35,109 bases of DNA, from assembly GCF_001854695.1 (NCBI RefSeq), contig NZ_MAXA01000223.1:30833-65941 (forward strand). The letters are read 5' to 3'. The DNA is from Parafrankia soli (lineage in GTDB: Bacteria; Actinomycetota; Actinomycetes; Frankiales; Frankiaceae). The translations under genes were made by a program, and so were the position numbers. The notes beneath the pieces were generated by a model that had not been told where the DNA came from, made no database searches, and saw only the letters and a program-made list of their open reading frames with translations. Shown piece by piece: positions 26,254 through 34,951 of the stretch (the stretch's first letter is position 1; every line of letters starts with the position of its first letter).

Positions 26254-27663
26254 CTACTCGGCCCCTCCCTGGCGGTGGTATTCGTCCAGCGCGTCCTGGA
26301 ACTCCGCGTCGGTGGTCGCGAAGACCGTCTCGTGCGTCTGGGGCATGGAGACGAAGTAGAACCACGAGCCCTGTGCCGGGCTGAGCGCGGACTCGATCGC
26401 CCAGGTACTCGGATTCGAGATCGCGCCGGGTGGGAGACCCTCGACCGCGCGGGTGTTGTACGGATTGTTCTGGCGGAGCTGGTCCTGGGTCAGCGGGCCC
26501 TCGTACTCGTCGAGGGCGTACCGGGTGGTCGAGTCCATGTCGATCCGCCGGAAGCGGCCCGAGGTGTCGTTCAGCCGGTTGTAGATGACCCGCGCCACCT
26601 TGGGCCCCTCGCCCTCGTTCGCCACCTCCTTCTCGATGATGGAGGCGATGATCACAACGTCCTGGGGCTTCACGTGCCCGGCCTCGGCGCGCCCGACGAG
26701 GTCGATCTCCTCGGCGTTGGCCCGGAACCGGGCGACGGCCTCCTTGAGCACGTCCACCGGGTCCGTGCCGGGCGCGACGTCGTAGGTCGACGGGAAGAGG
26801 TAGCCCTCCAGCCCCGTGGCGTAGTCGGGCAGGCCCAGCGTCGACGGCTTGCGCGCGATCGCCTCCAGGTCGGCCACCGGCGTGCCCGTACGTGTGGACA
26901 GCTCCTTGAACACCTGCCGGACCGTGTCCCCAGGGCTGATCGTGTAGCGGAACAGCGCGGAGGACGCGTCGTCGAGCAGCGCGTCGAGCGCCGCCGCCGC
27001 GCTCATCTTCGAGCGCAGCCGGTAGGTGCCCGGCTGGATCGACAGCGCGCGCTGGTCCCGCGACGCGAGGTTGACGAAGGACTGCCGGCTGGCGATCACG
27101 TCGGAGGCGGCCAGCCGGCCCGCGATCTCCGACGACGTGGCGCCGGCGGGAACCTGAACGACGACGATGCCCTCGCCGGACCCCGCGTAGTCGGCCGCGG
27201 GCTCCCCGCCGATCCGGCCGATGACCTTGCCGACACCGAAGATCCCCGCGCCGACCAGGACGGCGACCACGACCAGCACACCGATCAGCTTCGGCAGAGC
27301 CGAGCCCGGCCGACGTCCATCGGGCCGCCCCCGGTCGTCGTCACGCCCACGCCTCGGCGGGGCGGCCCCGTCGTCGGGGTCGCCATCGGCGTCGTCGTCA
27401 TAGGCGCCGCCGTAGGCCCCGTACGCGTCGGCCTCGTCCGGCTCGAAGCCGTCCTCGTAGCCGGCGGGCTCGCGCTCACCCGCGGCCAGGCCGGGCCGGT
27501 CGCGGCCGTCCACGCTCCCGGCGCGGCCGCGGCGGGAGCGCCGCGCACCCGCCGCGGCGCGGCGTTGCTCCTCGTACGCCCGGTCGTCGTAGTCCCGGTC
27601 GTCGTAGTCGTCGTAGCCCGCGCCGTCGAGCAGCTCGTCGAATCCGTCCCCGTCCCGGATCAC
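26254..27663 (-). CDS. mltG: Endolytic murein transglycosylase MltG (YceG-like)
   Basis: Membrane-anchored enzyme that cuts nascent peptidoglycan glycan strands, thought to terminate their growth. The 469-residue product has a long acidic, Tyr/Asp-rich cytosolic region (1-120, DDYDDRDYDDRAYEE), one transmembrane helix (about 124-146) and an extracytoplasmic YceG domain. The catalytic Glu is in IIASIIEKEVA (Glu344), followed by ARVIYNRL, NNPYNTRAVEGLPPGAI and SNPSTWAIESAL. The cytosolic extension is much longer than in E. coli (340 residues) but is common in actinobacteria. GTG at 27663 overlaps the ruvX TGA (GTGA). Confidence 0.95.
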   Translation of the reverse strand: MIRDGDGFDELLDGAGYDDYDDRDYDDRAYEEQRRAAAGARRSRRGRAGSVDGRDRPGLAAGEREPAGYEDGFEPDEADAYGAYGGAYDDDADGDPDDGAAPPRRGRDDDRGRPDGRRPGSALPKLIGVLVVVAVLVGAGIFGVGKVIGRIGGEPAADYAGSGEGIVVVQVPAGATSSEIAGRLAASDVIASRQSFVNLASRDQRALSIQPGTYRLRSKMSAAAALDALLDDASSALFRYTISPGDTVRQVFKELSTRTGTPVADLEAIARKPSTLGLPDYATGLEGYLFPSTYDVAPGTDPVDVLKEAVARFRANAEEIDLVGRAEAGHVKPQDVVIIASIIEKEVANEGEGPKVARVIYNRLNDTSGRFRRIDMDSTTRYALDEYEGPLTQDQLRQNNPYNTRAVEGLPPGAISNPSTWAIESALSPAQGSWFYFVSMPQTHETVFATTDAEFQDALDEYHRQGGAE

Positions 27664-28301
27664 GCCGAATCCAGGGGCCGCCCAGTGCCGCCCGAGGCGG
27701 CGCCGCCGGATCCCCCGCGTGCCCGGCGGACGTCCAGGTGGTGCTGCAGGATCTGCACTGCTGCCTCCTGATCCACGAGATCACGGCGGGCCCGGGAACG
27801 CAGTCCGCGCTCAGCCATTCTGCGATGCGCCACGACCGTGGTCAGCCGCTCGTCGACGAGACGGACCGGCACGGGCGCGACACGCGCGGACAACACCTCC
27901 GCGTACCGCCGCGCGAGCCGGACGGCCTCGCCCTCCCGGCCGGAGAGGTGACGCGGCAGACCGACGACAACTTCGACAGCGTGCCTGTCCCGGACGATGT
28001 CGGCAAGCTCGTCGACGTCCGCAAAGCCACGGCGAGACACATCTCGGCGCAGAGTTGTCACCGGCACGGCGAGCAGACCGTCAGGATCGCTCACCGCCAC
28101 ACCGACCCGCACCGACCCGACATCCACCCCGATCCGCACGCCGCGCCCCGCGTCCGCCTGCCCGCCGGCCGCGGAATCCGAACCGGCCGCGGAATCCGCG
28201 CCAGCCGCGGAATCCGGAGCGGTCACGGGGTCCGGGCCGGGCCGGGGCGACGCCGCGGCCGCGCCGCCGGTGTCCCCCCGGCCCACACCGGTGTCGTTCA
28301 C
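27660..28301 (-). CDS. ruvX: Holliday junction resolvase-like protein RuvX/YqgF
   Basis: RNase H-fold nuclease family linked to 16S rRNA 5' end processing and proposed as a Holliday junction resolvase. The 213-residue product has the conserved [17 protein letters not shown] (first catalytic Asp, residue 60), [26 protein letters not shown] (Glu) and [10 protein letters not shown] (final Asp). A 54-residue Ala/Ser/Asp-rich extension precedes the domain and includes three copies of an SAAGxD unit; mycobacterial proteins are shorter. GTG at 28301 overlaps the alaS stop (GTGA), and its own stop overlaps mltG. Confidence 0.93.
   Translation of the reverse strand: MNDTGVGRGDTGGAAAASPRPGPDPVTAPDSAAGADSAAGSDSAAGGQADAGRGVRIGVDVGSVRVGVAVSDPDGLLAVPVTTLRRDVSRRGFADVDELADIVRDRHAVEVVVGLPRHLSGREGEAVRLARRYAEVLSARVAPVPVRLVDERLTTVVAHRRMAERGLRSRARRDLVDQEAAVQILQHHLDVRRARGGSGGAASGGTGRPLDSA
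28158..28216 (-). repeat. 18-bp tandem repeat in the ruvX 5' region
   Basis: The sequence GCCGCGGAATCC recurs three times with an 18-base period. In the protein this gives [12 protein letters not shown] and SAAGGQ (residues 31-48) in the extension ahead of the nuclease domain. The unit contains the palindrome CCGCGG. Confidence 0.85.
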
Positions 28302-30940
28302 GCGCCCTGGTCGGCGACCAGCTCGCGCAGCCGGGCGAAGACCTTCGGGATCATGTCCGCGTCACCGCGTCCGCCCTGGGCGACGTCAGGTTTGCCGCCG
28401 CCCTTGCCGCCGAGCGCGGCCCAGGAGTGCCGGACCAGGTCGCCGGCCCGCAGGCCGCGGGTCCGCGCGGTCTCGTCGGTCGCCACGACGACTGCCGCGC
28501 CGGCGGCCTCGACGACCGCGACCACCGCCGGCCGGCCGGCGAGCCGGCCGCGCACATCCAGGGCGAGCAGGCGGACGTCGTCTGCCGGAGTGCCCGCGGG
28601 CACCTGCGCGGTGACCAGCGCCACGCCCCCCACGTCCTCGGCGCCGGCGGCGAGCGCCGCCGCGCCGGCCAGCACCGCCTGTGCCCGCAGCCGCTCCAGC
28701 TCCTTCTCCGCCTCGCGCAGCCGCCCGACGATGTCGGCGACCCGGTCGGCGAGCTCGTCCGGACGGGCCTTGAGCGCGCTGGAGAGCTGCGAGACGAGCA
28801 CGTGCTCGCGGGCCAGGAACCGGAAGGCGTCCATGCCGACCAGCGCTTCCACCCGGCGCGTCCCGGCCGAGATCGACGACTCGGACAGCAGCTTGATCGC
28901 GCCAAGCTGGGCCGAGCTGGCCACATGGGTACCACCGCACAGCTCGCGGGCGTAGTCCCCGACGTCCACGACACGGACCCGGTCGCCGTACTTCTCGCCG
29001 AACAGCGCCATCGCGCCCAGCCGGCGCGCCTCCTCCTGAGAGGTGACGTACCAGCGGACCTCCAGATCACGCAGGGCGATCTCGTTGACCTCGTCCTCGA
29101 CGTCGGCGAGGACGGAGTCGGGCACCGCGCCGAGCGCGTGGAAGTCGAAGCGCAGCCGGCCCGGCGAGTTCAGCGACCCGGCCTGCGTCGCCGACTCCCC
29201 GAGCGCCCGGCGGAACGCGGTGTGCACGAGGTGGGTGGCGGTGTGCGAGCGCGACACCGCGCGCCGGCGCTCGACGTCCACCTCGGCGAACACGTCCGCC
29301 CCGACGCGCAGCTCGCCGCCGAGCACCTTCACCCGGTGCATGACCAGGTCGGGCACCGGGCGCTGGACGTCGAGCACCTCGGCCTCGCCGCCGTCGAACC
29401 GGATCCGGCCCAGGTCGGCCTCCTGGCCACCGCTCTCGGCGTAGAAGGGGGTCGCGTCGAGCAGGATGCCGACCTCCTCCCCCTCGCCGGCCGCGGTCAG
29501 GCTGCCGCCGTCACCGATGCCGACGATGCCGACGATGCCCGACTCGCGCCCGAGCTCGGTGTAGCCGGTGAACGTCGTCGGGCCGGAGGCGGCGAGGATC
29601 GGCCGGAAGGCGGAGAGGTCCAGGTTGCCGATCCGCCGGGACGCCCGGTCGGCCTTCGCCGCCTGGCGCTGGCGCTCCATCAACCGGCGGAAGCCCGCCT
29701 CGTCCACGGTCAGGCCCGCCTCGGACGCCATGTCCATGGTCAGGTCGATCGGGAACCCGTAGGTGTCGTGCAGCCGGAACGCCGACTCGCCGCTGAGCTG
29801 GGACGACCCGCTGGACCGGGCCTGGGTGACCGCGGTGTCGAAGAGGGTGGTGCCCGTGCGCAGCGTCTCCAGGAAGGCCGTCTCCTCGGCGACCGCGACG
29901 GCCGTGATCGCCTCGGCCTGGTCGACCAGCTCCGGGTAGATCGGACCCATCGCCGCGCGGACCACACCGAACAGCTCGTCCATGACCGGCTCGCGGGCGC
30001 CGAGCAGCCGGGCGTCACGCACCGCCCGGCGCAGCATCCGCCGCAGGACGTACCCGCGGCCCTCGTTGGACGGTGAGACCCCGTCCGAGATCAGCATCGC
30101 CGCGGTCCGGGTGTGGTCGGCGACGACCCGCAGCCGGATGTCGGAAGCCGGGTCGGCGCCGTAGCGGGTGCCGGTGAGCCGGCCGGCCGCGTCGAGCACC
30201 GGACGGGAGATGTCGATCTCGTACAGGTTCTCGACACCCTGCAGGATGGTGGCCATCCGCTCCAGGCCCATCCCGGTGTCGATGTTGCGGGCGGGCAGAT
30301 CACCGACGATCTCGTAGCCGTACTCGCTGCCCTCGCCCCGCGCGAACTGCATGAAGACGAGGTTCCAGATCTCCAGGTAGCGGTCCTCGTCCGCCTCCGG
30401 GCCGCCCTCGCGCCCGTACGCCGGGCCGCGGTCGAAGTAGATCTCGCTGCACGGGCCGCACGGGCCGGGCACACCCATCGACCAGAAGTTGTCCTTCTTG
30501 CCGCGCCGCTGGATGCGCTCGGCGGGCAGCAGGGTGCGCCAGATCGCCTCGGCCTCGTCGTCGTCCAGGTAGACGGTGGCCCACAGATCGTCGGGGTTGA
30601 AGCCGTAGCCGTCGACGATCAGCTCGAAGGCGAACGGGATCGCCTCGGCCTTGAAGTAGTCACCGAAGGAGAAGTTCCCGCACATCTGGAAGAAGGAGGC
30701 GTGCCGGGCGGTGCGGCCGACGTTGTCGATGTCCACGGTCCGCACGCATTTCTGCACGCTGGTCGCACGGTTCCACGGCGCCTTCAGGTCCCCGAGGAAG
30801 TAGGGCTTGAAGGGAACCATGCCGGCGTTCACCAGCAGCAGGGTCGGGTCCTGCGCCACCAGGGACGCACTCGGGACCACGGTGTGACCCCGCTCGGAGA
30901 AATGGTTCAGAAAGCGGCGGCGGATCTCGGCCGTGTCCAT
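28298..30940 (-). CDS. alaS: Alanyl-tRNA synthetase
   Basis: Class II synthetase charging tRNA-Ala, with an editing domain that clears Ser- and Gly-tRNA-Ala. The 880-residue protein starts [20 protein letters not shown] and has the motif segments [39 protein letters not shown] and [10 protein letters not shown] of the catalytic core. The editing site is [12 protein letters not shown] with the second half [16 protein letters not shown] (zinc Cys/His). The C-terminal domain ends [14 protein letters not shown], typical of AlaRS. ATG at 30940 gives the expected N-terminus; a longer frame to 31006 has no homology. It is followed by ruvX with a GTGA overlap. Confidence 0.98.
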   Translation of the reverse strand: MDTAEIRRRFLNHFSERGHTVVPSASLVAQDPTLLLVNAGMVPFKPYFLGDLKAPWNRATSVQKCVRTVDIDNVGRTARHASFFQMCGNFSFGDYFKAEAIPFAFELIVDGYGFNPDDLWATVYLDDDEAEAIWRTLLPAERIQRRGKKDNFWSMGVPGPCGPCSEIYFDRGPAYGREGGPEADEDRYLEIWNLVFMQFARGEGSEYGYEIVGDLPARNIDTGMGLERMATILQGVENLYEIDISRPVLDAAGRLTGTRYGADPASDIRLRVVADHTRTAAMLISDGVSPSNEGRGYVLRRMLRRAVRDARLLGAREPVMDELFGVVRAAMGPIYPELVDQAEAITAVAVAEETAFLETLRTGTTLFDTAVTQARSSGSSQLSGESAFRLHDTYGFPIDLTMDMASEAGLTVDEAGFRRLMERQRQAAKADRASRRIGNLDLSAFRPILAASGPTTFTGYTELGRESGIVGIVGIGDGGSLTAAGEGEEVGILLDATPFYAESGGQEADLGRIRFDGGEAEVLDVQRPVPDLVMHRVKVLGGELRVGADVFAEVDVERRRAVSRSHTATHLVHTAFRRALGESATQAGSLNSPGRLRFDFHALGAVPDSVLADVEDEVNEIALRDLEVRWYVTSQEEARRLGAMALFGEKYGDRVRVVDVGDYARELCGGTHVASSAQLGAIKLLSESSISAGTRRVEALVGMDAFRFLAREHVLVSQLSSALKARPDELADRVADIVGRLREAEKELERLRAQAVLAGAAALAAGAEDVGGVALVTAQVPAGTPADDVRLLALDVRGRLAGRPAVVAVVEAAGAAVVVATDETARTRGLRAGDLVRHSWAALGGKGGGKPDVAQGGRGDADMIPKVFARLRELVADQGA

Positions 30941-31033
30941 CGGTTCACGTCGTCCAGGGTCGTCGGGATAAGGCACCCGGCCACCCGGCCGACGCCGGGC
31001 GTGCACCCGGGATCGGCCGTGACCGGTCGGAGG

Positions 31034-31384
31034 TCATGGCCGGCGCGCGCCGGGGACCAGACGCATCGTCCGTTCCGGGTCGAACTCGTCAGGACCCGGG
31101 GCAGCGGTGTCCTGGTCGCTCGCGGCAGCCCCTGTGCTCGTGGCGGCGCCTGTACGCTCGCCGTCGCCGGAGCCGTCCGCGTCGTCGAGGCCGAGCGCGG
31201 AGCGGATCTCCTCCTCCCGCTCGGCCATCGCCTCGCCGACGTCGGCGGCGAACTCCCGCACCGACTGTACGAAAGACCCGGCCAGACTCGTCGGCGACAG
31301 CGAGGAGACCGCGCGGGCGACCTGACGCACCACCAGCACTCCGGTGGCCGCGCCGAGGGCGACGTAGAACATCCTCGTCCCCAT
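31034..31384 (-). CDS. Small membrane-anchored protein next to alaS (DUF6167-like)
   Basis: Function unknown. The 116-residue product has one N-terminal hydrophobic helix (about 5-20, MFYVALGAATGVLVVRQVA), a short amphipathic part (SFVQSVREFAADVGEAMAER) and an acidic, Ala/Gly/Asp-rich disordered tail ending FDPERTMRLVPGARR. Small proteins of this layout sit between alaS and a DUF948 gene in many actinobacteria, including Streptomyces. ATG at 31384 overlaps the stop of the preceding gene by one base (TGATG), so the pair is coupled. Confidence 0.8.
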   Translation of the reverse strand: MGTRMFYVALGAATGVLVVRQVARAVSSLSPTSLAGSFVQSVREFAADVGEAMAEREEEIRSALGLDDADGSGDGERTGAATSTGAAASDQDTAAPGPDEFDPERTMRLVPGARRP

Positions 31385-31878
31385 CAGCGACGACCCCGGC
31401 CGCCCGCGCCGGACGCGGTGACCTCGGGCGCGCGGCGCGCGGCCCGGCGCTGCGACTTCTCCGCCTTCATCTCGGCCGACACGCGCGCGGTGACATCCGC
31501 CTTCGCCCGCTTCGCGACCGCCTGGCGCACGCCGTAGCTGAACGCGGCGACCCGCACGATCGGCCCGCCCAGCGTGGCGGCGAACAGCGACGTCAGCGAC
31601 GACACGTTGGTGGTCACCGTCTGCACGTTCGCCGTGATCGCGTCGATCCGGTCGAGCTCCTTGTTGACGTGGGCGAGCGCGACGTTGACCTCGTCCACGG
31701 TCGCCCCCGCCTGCCGGACCCGGGCGGTGCCCTCGTCGATCACGATCCCGGTCTGCCGTACCCGGGCCGCGGCCTCGTCGAAGATCTTGCCGAGCTTGTA
31801 CAGGACGTAGCAGGCGAAGAGCACGAGCACCGCGAACGCCCCAGAGGCGATCAGGCCCGCGACCGCACCACCGGACAT
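31384..31878 (-). CDS. DUF948 family membrane protein
   Basis: Function unknown; the family is found next to alaS in actinobacteria and as a general stress protein type in Firmicutes. The 164-residue product has an N-terminal transmembrane helix (about 5-27, VAGLIASGAFAVLVLFACYVLY), then a helical region with heptad-like spacing (KIFDEAAARVRQTGIVIDEG, VNVALAHVNKELDRIDAI, NVQTVTTNVSSLTSLF) that should form a coiled coil, and a basic C-terminal tail. ATG at 31878 is supported by GGAGG 8 bases upstream; a longer frame upstream translates the 16-bp repeats and is rejected. Confidence 0.85.
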   Translation of the reverse strand: MSGGAVAGLIASGAFAVLVLFACYVLYKLGKIFDEAAARVRQTGIVIDEGTARVRQAGATVDEVNVALAHVNKELDRIDAITANVQTVTTNVSSLTSLFAATLGGPIVRVAAFSYGVRQAVAKRAKADVTARVSAEMKAEKSQRRAARRAPEVTASGAGGRGRR

Positions 31879-31900
31879 GTGCTTCGCCTCCATCGTTGTC

Positions 31901-31941
31901 GGTAACGCCAGTCGTAGGTAACGCCAGTGCCGGGTAACGCC
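31901..31941. repeat. Three direct repeats of GGTAACGCC at 16-bp spacing
   Basis: Copies start at 31901, 31917 and 31933, exactly 16 bases apart; the first two are GGTAACGCCAGT, the third GGTAACGCCTGG. They lie 23-63 bases upstream of the DUF948 gene, in its presumed promoter or leader. Confidence 0.85.
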
Positions 31942-32025
31942 TGGTGACACCGGCCACCGAGGCCGGCCGGACCACCGGGGCCGCCCTGCGCGGGCCGGGG
32001 CAGTCCCGCCGGGACACCGTTCCGC

Positions 32026-32087
32026 CCGTCACGCCGCACCGGCCGTCACGCCGCACCGCCTGCCACGGCGGCCGTCACGCCGTCCGG
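32026..32087. repeat. CCGTCACGCCG repeats
   Basis: CCGTCACGCCGCACCG occurs at 32026 and again at 32043; a third, shorter copy (CCGTCACGCCG) starts at 32072. They are non-coding, between the DUF948 gene and rarA. Confidence 0.8.
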
Positions 32088-32225
32088 TGCGGCGCCCTCG
32101 TGCGGTGGTCCGGGTGGTCTGCCGGTGCCGTTCGCCAGTGACCTTACCGACCGGTGTGCACGCACCACCGGTAACCCCCGGGCCGTCCGTGTCCGTCCCC
32201 GGCCGGACGGGCCGGCGCCGGGTGG

Positions 32226-33653
32226 TCAGCCGGAGGTGTCCGCCGGGGGGTCTGGCGGCTGTCCCCGCAGCACTCCGCGCAGCAGCAGGAGCCGCTCGCC
32301 CGCCCGCCGCTCGAACCCGTGCCCGGTCGGGTGGTAGTAGTCCGACCCGGCGAGGACGTCCGGCGCGTACTGCTGTCGGACCACCCCGTCCGGGTGATCG
32401 TGCGGATACCGGTACCGCTCGCCGTGACCCAGCCGCGCCGCGCCCCGGTAGTGCGCGTCACGCAGGTGCGGCGGCACCGGCCCGACCCGGCCCGACCGGA
32501 TGTCGGCCGTCGCCGCGTCCAGCGCGGTGATCACCGCGTTCGACTTCGGCGCCAGCGTCAGATGGATCACCGCCTGGGCCAGGGCGAGCCGTGCCTCCGG
32601 GAGCCCGACGAGCTCGAGGGCCTGGGCCGCCGACACGGCGACCCCGAGCGCCCCGGGATCGGCCATCCCGACGTCCTCGCTCGCCAGGATGATCATTCGG
32701 CGTGCGACGAAACGCGGGTCCTCGCCGGCCTCCAGCATCCTGGCCAGGTAGTGCAGTGCGGCGTCGACGTCACCGCCGCGCATCGACTTGATGAACGCGC
32801 TGACGACGTCGTAGTGCTGGTCGCCCTCCCGGTCGTAGCGGACGGCGGCGCGGTCCACCGCCCGCTCGAGGAGGTCGAGCTCGAGGCGGACGGGACCGGC
32901 TCCGTCCGGACCGGCTCCGTCCGGACCGGCTCCGTCCGGACCGGCTCCGTCCGGACCGGCTCCGTCCGGACCGGCCGCGGCGAGCGCCGCCTCCGCGCCC
33001 GCCTCGAGCGCGGTCAGCGCGCGCCGGGCGTCACCGCCGGCGACCCGGACCAGGTGCTCGCGGGCCTCCTCTGCCAGCACGAGGCGCCCGCCGTAGCCGC
33101 GCGGATCGGTCACCGCACGCTCCGCCAGCTCGGCGATGTCGGCGTCGGTCAACGGCTCGAGGGTCAGCAGCAGCGACCGGGAGAGCAACGGGGAGACAAC
33201 ACAGAAGAAAGGATTCTCCGTGGTCGCCGCGACCAGCGTCACCCACCCGCGTTCCACGGACGGGAGCAGCGCGTCCTGCTGGGTACGGGTGAACCGGTGC
33301 ACCTCGTCGATGAACAGGACCGTCCGTACACCGGACATCGACAACGTCTCGCGGGCCTCGTCCACCACCGCGCGGACGTCCTTGACACCCGCGGTGACAG
33401 CCGAGAGCTCGCGGAACCGGCGCCGGGTGGCCCGGGACACGATGTGCGCCAGCGTGGTCTTCCCGGTACCGGGCGGCCCCCACAGCACCACCGAGGTCGT
33501 CCCGCCGCCCTCCACCAGCCGGCGCAGCGGGCTGCCCTCCGCCAGCAGGTGACGCTGCCCGACGACCTCGTCCAGGCCGCGTGGGCGTAACCGGGCCGCG
33601 AGCGGGCCGGAGGAGGCGAGCGTCTCGGCCAGCTCCGCGTCGAAGAGACTCAC
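32226..33653 (-). CDS. rarA: Replication-associated recombination protein A (AAA+ ATPase)
   Basis: MgsA/RarA/WRNIP1 family ATPase acting at stalled replication forks. The 475-residue protein starts [20 protein letters not shown] and has Walker [10 protein letters not shown], Walker [11 protein letters not shown], the sensor segment AATTENPFF and Arg-finger region [13 protein letters not shown]. The C-terminal tetramerisation domain is recognisable ([49 protein letters not shown]). A run of five GPDGA repeats is inserted between the ATPase lid and the C-terminal domain. GTG at 33653 lacks a clear Shine-Dalgarno; a TACGGT -10 lies 6 bases upstream, as expected for a leaderless mRNA. Confidence 0.96.
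   Translation of the reverse strand: MSLFDAELAETLASSGPLAARLRPRGLDEVVGQRHLLAEGSPLRRLVEGGGTTSVVLWGPPGTGKTTLAHIVSRATRRRFRELSAVTAGVKDVRAVVDEARETLSMSGVRTVLFIDEVHRFTRTQQDALLPSVERGWVTLVAATTENPFFCVVSPLLSRSLLLTLEPLTDADIAELAERAVTDPRGYGGRLVLAEEAREHLVRVAGGDARRALTALEAGAEAALAAAGPDGAGPDGAGPDGAGPDGAGPDGAGPVRLELDLLERAVDRAAVRYDREGDQHYDVVSAFIKSMRGGDVDAALHYLARMLEAGEDPRFVARRMIILASEDVGMADPGALGVAVSAAQALELVGLPEARLALAQAVIHLTLAPKSNAVITALDAATADIRSGRVGPVPPHLRDAHYRGAARLGHGERYRYPHDHPDGVVRQQYAPDVLAGSDYYHPTGHGFERRAGERLLLLRGVLRGQPPDPPADTSG
32893..32967 (-). repeat. Five identical 15-bp tandem repeats inside rarA
   Basis: GGACCGGCTCCGTCC is repeated five times without a mismatch, followed by a partial copy. It encodes (GPDGA)5 in a linker between the AAA+ lid and the C-terminal domain of RarA. 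Perfect identity and a unit divisible by three suggest a length-variable minisatellite that keeps the frame. Confidence 0.95.
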
Positions 33654-33659
33654 CCGACC

Positions 33660-33665
33660 ACCGTA
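33660..33665 (-). promoter_or_regulatory. Candidate leaderless promoter -10 for rarA
   Basis: The minus strand reads TACGGT, then GGTCGG, then the rarA GTG. The 6-base spacing is the same as for gmk. No good -35 is visible at the standard distance. Confidence 0.45.
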
Positions 33666-33726
33666 CGGCCGGGGTCCGACACCGATCCGAGAGCAGGCGG
33701 ACGGCGTCCGCGGGCACTGGCGGAGG

Positions 33727-34872
33727 TCACCGCCACCCATGGTGGGCGTCACCCGTCCAGCCGACCGGGTCGGCCGGGCCCCGCTGGTCCGGCGGATCGC
33801 GCCGGTCCACGGCGTCCCAACGGTCCGCGGCATCCGGCCGCTTCAGGGCATCCCGCCGGTTCGCCGGGCCGGCCGGGCCGGCCGGCCCGGGCCGGTGCCC
33901 CCGGTCCCGCGGCGCGTTCGACGTGACCGCTTCGAGGGGACCGCTCCGCTGCGCCGCCCAGGCGGCCCGCTCGTCGGTCCCGGACCGCTCGCCTCCGCCG
34001 ACCCGATCGGCCTGCTCCGGCCGCTCACCCCCACCGACCCGGCCGTCGCCACCGGGGCGCTCCCGGTGGGACGGGCCGCCCTCGACCCGCCCGGCGCCCG
34101 GCCGGGGCCCGCCGCGATGCCGGCTGCGCTCCTGGACCGGGGCGAACGGATCGGAATAGGTGACCCCGCCGAGCGCGGCGAAGATCACGACCGCGAGCAC
34201 GGAGAAGGCGATCACGCATACCAGCATCGCCAGGGTGATCGGGTCCGCCCCGGTGACCGGGGACAGCACGGCGGCCGTCTGGACCTGCGTCGCGGCCATC
34301 GCCGTGTAGTGCATCCCGCAGACGGCCACGGCCATGACCAGCGAGGCCAGCACAACGTGCAGCCCGGTGAGCACACGGAAGGCGATCCACAGCGCGGCCA
34401 GCGCGGCGACGATGGCGACGCCGACCGACAGGGCCACCAGCCCGTGCCGGTAGCTGATGTCACTTCCGACGTGCATCGCGGCCATGCCCGTGTAATGCAT
34501 CGCGGCGACGCCGAGCCCGGCGACGACGCCACCGGCGGCCAGCCGCACCGGGCTGTCCGGACGCCGGGCCACCAGCGACAGGCCCACCGCCGAGACAGCG
34601 ATCGCGATGAGCAGGGACAGCCCGGTGAGCGGCAGGTCGTACCGCACGTCGCGGTCGGCGACCTGGTAACCGATCATTCCGATGAAGTGCATGGACCACA
34701 CCGCGCCGCCACCGAGAGACACCGCGGCCAACATCGTCCACCGCAACCTCGCCCGCCCCTCGGCGGAAGGTATCCGCATCGCGCTCACCAGCGCCGCGAA
34801 GGAGCCGATCACGGCGAGCAGTACGGACACCGCGACGAACAGAAGATCCTGACTCGAATGTTGATGGGCCAT
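33727..34872 (-). CDS. MHYT-domain integral membrane sensor protein
   Basis: Seven transmembrane helices (about 9-31, 46-68, 80-102, 111-133, 144-166, 171-195, 212-234) with three MHYT-type motifs at residues 61 (MHFIGM), 125 (MHYTGM) and 187 (MHYTAM), spaced 62-64 residues. The MHYT family is proposed to bind copper through Met and His and to sense O2, CO or NO. In many proteins MHYT is joined to GGDEF/EAL c-di-GMP enzymes; here only a 140-residue Arg/Gly/Pro/Asp-rich disordered cytosolic tail follows, so any output domain must be another protein. ATG at 34872 is the first start in the frame; no clear Shine-Dalgarno. It lies 73 bases upstream of rarA, and a 25-base inverted repeat sits about 55 bases upstream. 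Confidence 0.92.
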   Translation of the reverse strand: MAHQHSSQDLLFVAVSVLLAVIGSFAALVSAMRIPSAEGRARLRWTMLAAVSLGGGAVWSMHFIGMIGYQVADRDVRYDLPLTGLSLLIAIAVSAVGLSLVARRPDSPVRLAAGGVVAGLGVAAMHYTGMAAMHVGSDISYRHGLVALSVGVAIVAALAALWIAFRVLTGLHVVLASLVMAVAVCGMHYTAMAATQVQTAAVLSPVTGADPITLAMLVCVIAFSVLAVVIFAALGGVTYSDPFAPVQERSRHRGGPRPGAGRVEGGPSHRERPGGDGRVGGGERPEQADRVGGGERSGTDERAAWAAQRSGPLEAVTSNAPRDRGHRPGPAGPAGPANRRDALKRPDAADRWDAVDRRDPPDQRGPADPVGWTGDAHHGWR

Positions 34873-34926
34873 CTACACCGTGATCAATTTCCCCCCAGAC
34901 CAGCCGAAAGACGCCCATTCCTAACA

Positions 34927-34951
34927 CAAGTTCTCAGCTAACGAGAACTTG
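34927..34951. promoter_or_regulatory. 9-bp inverted repeat upstream of the MHYT gene
   Basis: CAAGTTCTC (34927-34935) and GAGAACTTG (34943-34951) are perfect complements with a 7-base spacer (AGCTAAC). The surrounding 60 bases are AT-rich compared with the rest of the window, as a promoter would be. The geometry fits a dimeric repressor operator. It does not match CIRCE, HAIR or the LexA box. Confidence 0.5.

Larger units (their letters stand above)
31879..32225. other. Repeat-bearing gap between rarA and the DUF948 gene
   Basis: This 347-base stretch holds no convincing gene. It contains three 16-bp-spaced GGTAACGCC repeats near the DUF948 start (31901-31941) and three copies of CCGTCACGCCG further upstream (32026, 32043 and 32072). 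The rest is GC-rich without recognisable signals. Confidence 0.6.

Noticed and set aside
30941-31033. Possible T-box or other riboswitch before alaS
   Set aside because: The gap is only 93 bases and shows no T-box-like sequence or terminator stem.
34927-34951. LexA, CIRCE or HAIR operator
   Set aside because: The arms CAAGTTCTC/GAGAACTTG do not match the actinobacterial LexA box, the CIRCE element or the HspR HAIR element.
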